The notes under the pieces: model-generated
The model's input: only the letters and a program-made list of their open reading frames with translations
The model's database searches: none
What the model was told of the DNA's origin: nothing
From: Pestalotiopsis fici W106-1
Taxonomy: Eukaryota > Ascomycota > Sordariomycetes > Amphisphaeriales > Sporocadaceae
Assembly: GCF_000516985.1 (NCBI RefSeq)
Contig: NW_006917096.1
Coordinates: 434,001-498,000 of the forward strand
Length of the DNA: 64,000 nt
Direction: 5' to 3'
Position numbers and translations under genes: made by a program
Part shown: in pieces, positions 54,512 to 64,000 of the stretch
Layout: every line of letters begins with the position of its first letter
How positions within the stretch are numbered: position 1 is the stretch's first letter

Positions 54512-57500
54512 ATGGCCTCAGGATGCATCTGGCAACAACATGCTTCACTATTTCGTCGCCTGTATCTCGAAGAGAACAAGACGCTGAAGGAAGTTCAATC
54601 AGAAGTTGAAGACAACCACGGGTTTCCCAGCAATAGGTATGTCACACAATTTTGCCGGAGAGCAACCAGTGATTAAGCGGTGGCTAATAGCAGTAGTTTG
54701 TCTACCTACGAGACAAAACTACGAGATCTGCTAGGACTGAGGAAAAACCTCAATCCTGAAGGATGGGTCGCAATCGACCAGCATATCAGAAGCGTCAGAA
54801 GTACCAATTGGGAAGTGTATTTCAATGGGAGGAAGATGTTGAAGAGGAAAGTCATGAAAGAGATTGCGAGATATACAAAACACCGCTCATATCCAGGTAA
54901 GTCCACCACAATCGAGTCAATGGTACCCCAGAGGCTAAAAGTGCTGGACTATGCAGCAAACCTACCCATGCCACCTGGTGTAGAGATAAAATGGCTAGAT
55001 GTGTCATCTCAGTCGGCGGCCTTGAGCGCTCGAGGCCTGCCTCGGCGAATGGTGCCTCAGCAATTGTCCAGATTGACCTTGGATGTCCCAAGGAATGAGG
55101 ACCTGGACATGATTGACTTTGATTCAACAGCATTGTCAAGAAGCCCGAGCGATGTTCTTCAGGAAACTCAACTTCTGAGATTCAACACACCCGCGATCAT
55201 CAATCCAACTGTCGATATTGCAGTGGCTGCAAATAAAGTCATCTCAGCTCATTTCAGTGCAGCGATACTTGATCCTCGACTGGCGGATTTATGGCACCCT
55301 ATCTTAGAAGATGGCCCATTCAACTCCCTCAGTCGTACCCTGCATCGATTTTGTGAGTCCTCAATGTTTAATCTTCTGAAGTTCGATGAGATCTAATGTT
55401 TCTTTTTCGTTCAGTCCCTGGTAAAACTGCTTTCCCTCACAGCAATAGCATACTCCCGGTCTCGCGCAATAATCCCACGCAGAATGTTGATACGTGGACA
55501 TTGAGCAGTTCATCGCTCGAGGCAAATCAACATGAAGTCTCAGGGCGCAGCCATGCAGTTGAGGATGTTGAAAACATACAAGCCCAGCCCTCTTCCGGCA
55601 CAATATCCGCACGCCTTGATCCTTTGCGCATTCTGGCTCTGTTAATTTATTATTTATCCAATAACTTTGCAGGACTTGATCAAACAAGGGATACGTTGCT
55701 GTTCCTCATGGAACAAGTTCCGCATAATCTTGTCGGCGAGTTCCTTCAGGCTGAATCCTTTGCTATTGAGACATCGTGGATGACACTAGCAGAATGGTCG
55801 TTTGATCTCAACAAGAAACACTTTTTCGAAAAAGTCATGCAAGTATCATTACGATGCCCCGAATGGGTCGAGCTACACGGAGCACGCTGCTTGATCTTCG
55901 CAGCATATTTTGGGTGCACCAAAATTGCCCGCAAAATCATTTCATGCGGTGTGTCCCCCAATGAGATGTCTCGATTCGTAGTCTCTCTGGACGATAACAA
56001 TTCAAGTCCAAATTTCTCAAGTCTAGCGGTAAATGAAGGGTACTTGCATATGGGTTTGGATCGGGAAAGGACACGGGAATGGAAACGGGAATATACTGTG
56101 AAGACTTTCCCTCTCATGGAAGCCGCAGCAAGAGGCAATCTAGAAGTTCTTGAGACATTGAAGAATGCCAAAGCCGATTGTCAACTGCGCTCCTTCGGCC
56201 TAACAGCAGCTGGGTATGCTCTCATCGCTCATGAAAACGGAGTGATGGATGATGATGTGTTATCATCTGTACTTTCTCTATTGTTCGACATGGGAGAAAG
56301 TCTAGATGCTCCAATGTGGCAGAATGATAAGGCATTCAGATCTGGTTATGGATCGAAGTTAGAGGCTTTATGGTCGGAAGAGACTCTTCTTGACGCCATA
56401 TACCTCAAACGCGACAGCGAAGTTTTGTTTCAAGAAATGCAGAAGCGAAGCCGGGTTCCATATGGCGTTATGACTGTGTCAGGCATCCTGCGATCCGCTG
56501 CGGATGGATGCAACGCCCTGCGCGACTATATGGCCACCATATGTTATCCAAATGGCCATCCTCGAAAACGTATCGAAGAGGTTGCTTTGGTAAGAAGCCT
56601 GACGATTCCTCAAGCCTTCGAGTCAATGATGGGGAATGGGTTCTCGCTGGAGTTTAAGGCTTTACAAAACGCAGTCAACATTGGAGGAGCCTGCTATCAT
56701 CTCTCGTTGCCTGGTCCAACGCGCTCTGATATCCTTGAGATACTATTCCGCAATCGTGCTGAATTGTCAGCTTCTGTTGTACAACAAATTTTGGATCGCC
56801 TCATGGAAGATCAAACAAACGACTCCATGTCTACTACACTAATATGTGAGCATATACAGGACATGCTACCCATACTGAGACCGGACCAAATACGAAGATT
56901 TGGCACCATCTTGCTCGAGCAATTCTGCAAGGAGGGTAAGATCACAAAAGTTCAGCTGTGCCTAGAAGCTGGAGTGGACCCCCGAGCCGTCGACCTCTTG
57001 AAAATCAAAAGTGGCGGATGTGACGATACAAGAATCCATCAATTACTTTATGAGCATGGTTGTCGACTAATTCTTCCGCTGCAGCCTTTGGAGCACAAGC
57101 AATTACCAAGGCGGTACACGACAACGGAGCTCCAATGGCTCATAACGCATGGACTCAATGAAGTCCTCAACGGCATGTCAATTCATGACATCATCACTCA
57201 ATTTGTCTCGGACCGAGTATCCATGTATAAAGTTCGTAAATTTGCGCAGTGGCTCAGCGATCGCGGATATCCATTGTACACACAACCGCCTTCGACTGCG
57301 CTCTTTCAACAATGTGAATTGCGTGAGAGCAGCCCCTCCCTGGCTCTGTTGATCTATCTTGAAAGCAATGAGGACCATATTTCACGGCTCCTGGATCAAG
57401 GCCTCGATATCAATCCGCAGCGGTGTCGAAAAAGGAACGAGGTTGACCATCCAAAACTATCTAGGTGGTACGACGAGCCGCCCTTAGAAGCCGCCGTTCG

Positions 57501-58482
57501 AAATTGCGACATTTCCATGGTACAGCTGCTCCTGCGCCGAGGAGCTGACATTCACTGCCAGATCGACGACTCCGAGACCGTACTAGATGTGGCTGTTGAT
57601 CTCTACCTAGATGCATACGACTCTCAATTGGCCCGGTGGAAAGAGCTCGTTACAATCTTACTTGAGAATGGCGCTAAGCCTGGGCACAATCCCTCAGATG
57701 CTCTTTCCCGTGCCATAGAGAGTCCTGAGCCGGATTTGCAACTGATCCGAATGCTCCTTGAAAATGGCGCTGATCCGAAAGCCAACTACGCAAGATCACT
57801 GCGCGGGGCCGCAACGAGTGACAGTCCGAATTTGCAACTGATCCAAATGCTCCTTGAAAATGGCGCTGATCCTAAAGAAAACTCCTCAACATTACTTCCC
57901 TACGCTGCAACGAGTGACAGACCGAATTTGCAACTGATCCAAATGCTCCTTGAAAATGGAGCAAAAGTCAATGACGACTATTATGAAAAACCTCTGCTCA
58001 GGACCGTGTTATTGTCCACAGAGATCAACCTGGAGCTTAAAATGGCAATTTTCGCACTACTTCTCGCCCATGGTGCAAAGTACAACAGCTCCGAAGAACT
58101 TGTCTATGCCTGCATCTCTGGTGATATCGAGCTCGTTCGGTTCCATTTGAACAAGGGAGCAAATCCAAATGTTTGGTTCAACAAAGACCATGTAACGTGG
58201 GATGATGATATGCTCCAAAATCCATTGGGTCCAAGCGCTCAAAAAGGGAATGTTCCCATAGCACTGGTTCTATTGGCAGCAGGCGCGACCTTATCAGGCC
58301 GTGATCGCTCGTTGTCGCTTGCGGCTGAGAATGGACGCCTGGACATGGTTGCACTGCTGCTTCCGCATGAGAAACGTCTCAAAGAAGTGAAAAAAGCATT
58401 GGGATGTGCTCTCAAAGGTCGATATTACTCCATCATTCGCCTTCTGAGACAGCGTTTGGCTGCTGCGAATCAAGAAGACTGA
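54512..58482 (+). CDS. Clr5-domain ankyrin repeat protein
   Basis: Exons 54512-54636, 54694-55352 and 55415-58482 give 1283 residues. The N-terminus (about 1-60) matches the fungal Clr5 domain: WQQHASLFRRLYLEENKTLKEV, HGFPSN and, across intron 1, YETKLRDLLGLRKN. A low-complexity middle region follows. From about residue 600 the protein consists of many ankyrin-like repeats, clear at FAAYFGCTKIARKIISCG, LEAAVRNCDISMVQLLLRRGADIH and the C-terminal LLLENGA units. Three units (57730 on) are nearly identical in DNA with a 96-bp period. Known: S. pombe Clr5 acts in gene silencing, while Clr5-ankyrin proteins form a large variable family in filamentous fungi. The biological role here is unknown. Confidence 0.85.
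57730..57966 (+). repeat. Near-identical 96-bp ankyrin repeat units
   Basis: Copies begin at 57730, 57826 and 57922 (third partial, drifting after about 40 nt). Each encodes NLQLIxMLLENGA within a 32-residue ankyrin unit, with very few substitutions. This indicates recent duplication or gene conversion. Confidence 0.9.
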
Positions 58483-58768
58483 TATCTCCTGACTTAAGCA
58501 TGCACTAAGCTTGTAACTCTGTTGCGAGCCGGATTCATAATCATTCAGGTCAAGGGTACATGTTTTATTTCATACGGGGTTTAAGGATCATCACGCAAGG
58601 CTGCGAAATACACCGGGGGGGTTTTTCTTTTTCTTTTTACCGAATAGAAAACGCTTTGAATTGATTCTTTCCAATACCCGTCTTACTGTTGTGTGCAAGC
58701 TCTGGTACCGACTTTGATAAGTACCGACTGCCCCTTTGGTATTCTTGCTTCACCGCCGGCAACCTAAT

Positions 58769-60332
58769 TCATTCTTCCCCATCGCGAAGATGTTTGGGTA
58801 CTCCGACCAAAGACCGACTAAATGGACAAAGCCAAACTGATGGCCACTTCGATTGATAACTCATGTCCTCGAGGTTCTTGGTGAGACTGGTAATGCCCGC
58901 ACCATTCGAGGTCAGAGTTGTATAGTGAGATGCCCAACCAAAAGCAAAGACTGATTTCGTCGGCTCTGTCACATCTCGCAACGCCTCCCAAACCTCAGAT
59001 GGGAGGTCTGATGTATTGGGGGTATTGTCTACGATTTTGACGGGCAGTCGCAAATCCGCTCTTCACCGCGCAGGTTAGCATTGATCCAACTTGACGCTGT
59101 TTTTGAAAAAGAACTTGCAGAGAAAGAATCATGGGTACTTACGGAACTTCGTGATCTGATAATTTTTGAAAGTCCTGCACCAGCTGTTCGCGAGATATAG
59201 TTTGATCTTCGCAGAGCAAAAGATTCAACCGCGCAACCTCTGATGGGGTTCCGATAGTAGTCACAATCTCTCTGCAGGTACTCGCAGCTTCCGGTGTACA
59301 TATTAGTCGTCTGCTGCCCATTGCGGGATATATCCATGTTGTGGCTATTTGCCGTTTCTGCTCGTTTGCCAGATGGCCCAGTTGCATAGCTGTAAACCAT
59401 GACTGTTTCTCGACAGAGGAATGGGAAAAGTCAGAGATAAGACCAATGAGTATAGAGGTATCTATATTTAGCGAATCCGAAAAAGACGCAAGTGGACTTG
59501 GCACCATCTGATTGAGAATCTCTTCCGTCAAAGGAACGGGTGTGAGGTTCTCGAGCTCGTTGCTGCACAGGACCTCGATCCCTAAAGCGCGAATCCGGTT
59601 GAGAACCAGATCGACATCTTTTGACTCCCCACTAGCGATGCGCGGCAGTATCAATCGCACCGCCGGCGAAGCACCCCGAATCCGATAAGCTTTTGCTGAG
59701 ATAGCCAGGCTTTTGGCAGCCTTGAAAAGGGGTATATCCTCGAGTTCGTCATCTGTTATGTCTGCATCTTCGCCGTCGTCGCTGTCATCAGCGCCTATGG
59801 CCCATCCCAGCTTAGTCATATCCCAAAGCAGACGTTTTGAAGTGGTAGCTGCGATTTTGACCCAGGTCCGACCTCCATCCGTAATGAGGTCGACAAGCGT
59901 TGTCGTATGTTTGGATGGGATGGAGTCGCCAGGCATGTGGACAATATGAGTGCCCGGGGCGAGAACGTCTTTGCCCTCAAATTGCCCGTTGCAAACCCAT
60001 TTCCGCAGAGCCACGATATCCTGGGACTGCTTGGCGTAAGCCCACAACGATTCGAAAAAAGGCAGGTTGGTGGAAGAGACGCGATGTGTTGACATGACAC
60101 TGTCTGGGCCCGAGTGCTTTTCGAGGATGCCGTTGAGTGCCTGCACCTCGCTTTTAAGCTGCTGCCGCAAGTAGTTGACGGTGCTTGCGGTATGATGGGC
60201 GCCATCACCGCTGTACGAGTCGGCCACCTTGTTGTAATGGACGGCAAAAGTCGACAACTCCGACAGCAGCCCGTTGGCTCGTGCGAGCAGCTCGTGCACG
60301 GCGTCATCCGCTCCGTCGTGAGGAGATGCCAT
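58769..60332 (-). CDS. DUF1308 domain protein (C7orf25-like)
   Basis: Exons 59143-60332 and 58769-59060 (minus strand) give 493 residues. The N-terminal half (helical, LLARANGLLSELSTF, then LPFFESLWAYAKQSQDIVALRKWV) is the DUF5614-like part. The DUF1308 part follows with ALGIEVLCSNELENLTP, NIDTSILIGLISDFSH and the C-terminal RLPVKIVDNTPNTSDLPSEVW. The acceptor for exon 2 is GTGAAG at 59061; the alternative AG two bases on breaks the frame. The middle contains an acidic stretch (DDSDDGEDADITDDELED). Family knowledge: conserved in eukaryotes with a PIN-like fold proposed, function not established. It is convergent with the Clr5-ankyrin gene. Confidence 0.85.
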
Positions 60333-61084
60333 CTCAATTTGCTAGTGGCAGCAGCTGAGTAGTTGCTCCTCACGAATAGGCCAGGCGCTGAGAGACTGAG
60401 ATTTTATAGGCCGTCCCACGCCTCTGGACTGTCCCGACGAACACAAGCCAAATTCCTCGCTCGTGGTACACGTGGATATCGCTGCAGGTTATTGCAGTAG
60501 AATGGTGTCTTGGATGAAACTTCAGATGCCAGGATAAGGCCTTCTTCGACAGTCATGTAGTCTAACAAAAGTATAGAAAGTCAAAGAATACCAAAGATCA
60601 TGACTTGAAGAGTCATTGTGGCTGAGACGTTGACAGGATCCGCATTGGGTCTCTGCGCAAGTAGCGCTGAGTTCGACTATTGGCAGCGACCGGGTTGCGC
60701 CGGGCCGGTGATCTGATTAGTGGGTGGCAGCTCACCAAAGCGGCTTCTTTGCCTTGCATATTGTGTCTGACGATAACAAACGCAGAAACAACATTGAAAG
60801 TTGCCGATAGAGACTTCTACGACTATAGACTCGATCTTCAAGAGCCTCAGGGAAACCCTTCACAAAAAGTGCATCTGAGCAGCCGTCATCCAATCCCAAG
60901 CAGCGGTAAAATACCAGAGAGTGCTGCGGCATAATAGCTAAAGCCAACATTGAACTGATCGGTAGGCCCCACAGCACTGGAACAGGCACAAGCCGCCGCT
61001 GGGGCAACCTGTCTATACTTGAGTATAACACAGTACAGTCTTGCGAAATATTGGTATTGTTAGACATGACTTTTGGTTTTAAGT

Positions 61085-61123
61085 ATATATATATATATGT
61101 ATGTATGTATATGTGTGTGTGTG
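61085..61123. repeat. Compound TA/TATG/TG microsatellite
   Basis: Alternating TA units pass into TATG and then TG units, readable directly in the sequence. Confidence 0.9.
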
Positions 61124-61268
61124 TCTTTCATCACAATGAAATTTTATGACATGATCCTAGAAGGATGCATGGTATGGCCAATATTACTCTCATCTCTAGC
61201 GGGATGCCTGTGCCAAAGGATCCCCATGCCAATATGTACCTGGGAAAACGACGGTGACTTGACATTAA

Positions 61269-61681
61269 GGCCCTGATCGGCAGAGAAAATAACGACCGGT
61301 GTTATTTGCCCACGGTACAAAACTACGAAAAGTGGGCCGTGGTGATGTACCACCTTTGTTTACTATGGAAAAATAACGTTGTGGGCGCCGAACGATATGG
61401 GCAAATAACAAGCCCGATTCGAGCGGCATTATCTGCCCACATCGTTATATGCCCAAATCGAAGATTCTGAGCTTTTAATTAGATAAAAACCAATTATGGA
61501 TCATGGGATTATAACGATTAAAAAAGATACATTCGTTATCCTCCCACACTTTTCACCAGGCAACGGCTAGTAATCAAACCACCACGCTATGCATTTATGC
61601 CATATGCAGCGGGTCCTCCGTGGGCATATAACGACGAGAAATAACGAATGTGGGCGCTGAACGATTTTGCCGATCAGGGCC
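61269..61681. mobile_element. PIF/Harbinger-like MITE with TAA target duplication
   Basis: The ends are a perfect 14-bp inverted repeat: GGCCCTGATCGGCA at 61269-61282 and its reverse complement at 61668-61681. TAA flanks the element directly on both sides (61266-61268 and 61682-61684), as expected for the 3-bp TWA duplications of PIF/Harbinger transposons. The element is 413 bp and has no transposase ORF, so it must be non-autonomous. Inside are five copies of a GTTATNTGCCCA-like motif in both orientations and a 16-bp direct repeat beginning GTGGGCGC (61381 and 61650). Superfamily assignment rests on duplication size and terminal GGCC only. Confidence 0.8.
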
Positions 61682-62051
61682 TAAGACTATACATTATATA
61701 CCATACCAGGAACAAAGCTCTCTAAATGCATTGATCCGAGTAGTTCTTGTACCAGGCACATTGCTGGCATACAGACAACCAACACCAACGTGATTGTTTT
61801 TACCCCTCTTCCACACGACTTTTGATTCTTCCAAAAACGTTATGTTCTAGGCAGCCAAGCAGTTAGTTACATCATTGGTATTAGACCCCGCGAGTCAGGG
61901 CAGCCTGCAGCCTAGCACACAGCGTCCTTCTGCTATAACCTTTAAATTCGTATCGGGACTCTCTACTTCATTTACAACCAAGTCTACAAGTAACCCTAAA
62001 ATTCAAAACACTATCACACGCTGGTTCAATTGATTCAAGTCCGCGCTCGCC

Positions 62052-63623
62052 ATGGACCAAACAGACACCTTTGATCCTGAACTTTGTGCGAAACTGCATA
62101 ATGAGATCTTGGAGATAGGCTGGGAGGCTGCGTATCATGAACTCGGCTTTGAGCAGGCTGCTCCCAGCACCTGGTGGGATCGCCATGGGGAAGAGTGCGA
62201 GACGTCTGGAGTCGCTGCACGACTGACTCCCCAAGTCATTCAGTTTCTCAAATTGGCCCGAGAGATTGAGCCCCAACTCTGCAACTTTGAGACTGGCTAT
62301 GCCAACTTTTTCTACTATATTTCGGGCCTTGCGCCACCTTCAGAGTTGCTCGTTGACGAAGCGATGTTTGGAAGTGGAATCATACGTCTGTATTATGTCA
62401 CGGGCCTGGAAAGTCATCCCTTTGGCGTCATGTGAGTGAGCCCGCCGTCTTGGCATGAAAAGCTCCGTGTAATAACAGAAATATGCCTTCAGTCTCAACC
62501 AGAATACTTTTAGGGTACAGGCAGTATATTCGTTGACAATGCATGATGAACAAACGCCCTGGATATCTCTGCAATCTCTCCTGGGTGGATATTTGGACAT
62601 GATCCGACTCGGAAAGATCACCGCGGGCGAGGAAGAGTCTGACTCTGACGAGAGTTCAAGTGATGACGATGAAGATGACGATGCAAAGGTAGATTTCGAG
62701 ACTGATCAATTCTTGTCGATGATAGAGCCCCAACGCCCATGGGTGCTCCATTCGCACAGTGAACAAGTCTTGGATCGAACTGTTGAGGCTTTCGCAAGCC
62801 TACTCAAAGCTATTCAGGACCGAATGCCTAGCGTTGAGTCGATTTCGGATGACATTCCTGCGAAAGCGCAAGGTGAGTAAAATATGAAGATCTCATGTCA
62901 ATGTCCTACTGACATGTACCGAAAGCCATTGATCAAGCTATATCATTATTATTCCCCACGACACGAGCCACATTCGTATTCAAGCTTCTTAGGAAGATTC
63001 GGGATCTTGTAGCTTCCGCTTCGCCGCACTTACGGTTCATTGCACCTGGAATACGTATCCTAAACTCGGACGATCTGATGAAGCAGCCGTACCAAAAGAT
63101 TGACTTTCACAAAAGCATCTACAACAATCCTATACTCATTCTTCCAGCCGAGGAAAGCGATGGTACAAAGGCCGTGACTCCTCGATTTGATCACTATCGC
63201 AATCCATTTCCCAGACCATACTCTAATGCTCGATCATTATACGACTGTGGCCTTTGGATTAGTGAGTCCCGGTTTGATTCAGCCGAGTTCGACGACCAAT
63301 GCCGCCTGGTGCTGCCCCAGTCCGCCACTGGTAGCTTGGATACAGATGCCGTTCACTATGCGCGGAGTACGGATGGTGTCCTTTTGGACAGTCGAGACGG
63401 ACCGGGCTTCAACACCGGGCTTTATCAGACAAAGGTCAACCCGTTCATCTCTCGCAACCACGATGTGGAGTTGTTCCGTGTGCTGGAGAACTGGGTGGAA
63501 CTGGTTGAAAGCGGAGTTTGGCAGGTTGACGAAAATGGAGTTGCAGGAGGAATAGAGAAATGGCGGGAAGCTGACAGAGACGAGGAGAAGAGTCTTAAGT
63601 ATAGGATCCCCCTGACATGGTAG
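62052..63623 (+). CDS. Uncharacterised acidic protein
   Basis: Exons 62052-62431, 62514-62872 and 62926-63623 give 478 residues with all junctions in frame. No domain is recognised. The N-terminal part is compact (ELCAKLHNEILEIGWEAAYHELGF, then FETGYANFFYYISGLAPP). The middle has an acidic low-complexity run (EEESDSDESSSDDDEDDD, encoded near 62627-62682). The C-terminal third contains YHYARST-like polar segments and a Trp-containing end (FRVLENWVELVESGVW). There is no signal peptide or membrane segment, so it is probably cytosolic or nuclear. It may be lineage-specific. The start is the first in-frame ATG after a CT/CA-rich leader. Confidence 0.75.
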
Positions 63624-64000
63624 CAGATTAGAGTGCAACCATGAGGCACTGTAAAGGAAATGCATCATCGCTTGATGTGGCAGTCGTTCGAGGCAGAGTC
63701 TGCATCTAGACCATTTCTGAGTGCAGCGTATTGCCGACTCCCTATTTTTAATTGTAGATGACGCGCGCGCACTATTAGCACAATACCTGAGCATGCACGC
63801 ACGCACACTTAATCTGTGTGCTTGGAATCATGGCATCATATTTACAGATTAGGCTAATCGGCCGACAAACAATTATACTACTGCGCAACAATCCGAATCC
63901 CCCACGCGACATTCATGCCATCAATCCTACGCTGCGCAACTCTTCGATTAATGTCAGACGCCCATATCAGTAGGCATCGCCAACATGCAGAAAATCAACG
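63624..64000. other. 3' flank of the last gene to the window edge
   Basis: No coding segment, repeat or RNA is supported in the last 377 bases. Confidence 0.55.

Larger units (their letters stand above)
60333..62051. other. Intergenic with microsatellite and MITE
   Basis: About 1.7 kb. It holds a (TA)n/(TATG)n/(TG)n microsatellite at 61085-61123 and a MITE at 61269-61681. No gene is supported. Confidence 0.7.

Noticed and set aside
1..64000. tRNA, rRNA, CRISPR and retrotransposon signals
   Set aside because: Scanning by eye for B-box-like GGTTCRANNC strings, poly-T ends, long terminal repeats and reverse transcriptase motifs gave nothing convincing; an automated tRNA and repeat scan would settle it.

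Overview
The window is nuclear DNA of a filamentous ascomycete, most likely Sordariomycetes and perhaps Hypocreales; the order is an inference from general resemblance and was not tested. The genes are short and compact. Most carry small introns of about 50-130 nt with GT-AG ends and CTAAC-like branch points. Several gene products are typical of Pezizomycotina: a NUC-2/Pho81-type phosphate sensor, the DEAH helicase DHX35, MOZART1, a Clr5-ankyrin protein, a Mid2-like wall sensor and an ST-rich GPI wall protein. No prokaryotic features, rRNA, CRISPR array or convincing tRNA were seen. I rebuilt 24 protein-coding genes, most of them spliced, and checked that each exon chain stays in frame.

Left part (1-25.5 kb), dense housekeeping genes: a CHY/RING zinc-finger protein (5' end outside the window), the phosphate regulator PHO81/NUC-2, a four-helix membrane protein, the complex IV assembly factor COA1, mitochondrial ribosomal protein uL3m, the CCDC25/Jlp2 protein, a PITH-domain protein, the Pol I factor RRN6, kinetochore SPC25, the gamma-tubulin complex protein MZT1, the ubiquitin-Atg8 adaptor CUE5 and the helicase DHX35.

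Middle part (25.5-49.3 kb), long intergenic leaders with membrane and wall genes: a Skg6-like single-pass protein, a 6-kb gene-free stretch ending in a pyrimidine-rich leader, a Mid2-like sensor, an ARMH3-type armadillo protein, ISA1, a serine/threonine-rich wall protein with four cysteine modules, and a short type-II NADH dehydrogenase.

Right part (49.3-64 kb), more accessory in character: an amino acid/choline-type permease, a tiny spliced transmembrane ORF, a 1283-residue Clr5-ankyrin protein with recently duplicated repeats, a DUF1308 protein, a 413-bp PIF/Harbinger-like MITE flanked by TAA, and an unrecognised acidic protein.

The most striking observations are a predicted single-nucleotide exon in the JLP2/CCDC25 gene, a start codon of PHO81 split by an intron, the intact-looking MITE with repeated internal motifs, and the small spliced transmembrane ORF between the permease and the Clr5-ankyrin gene.
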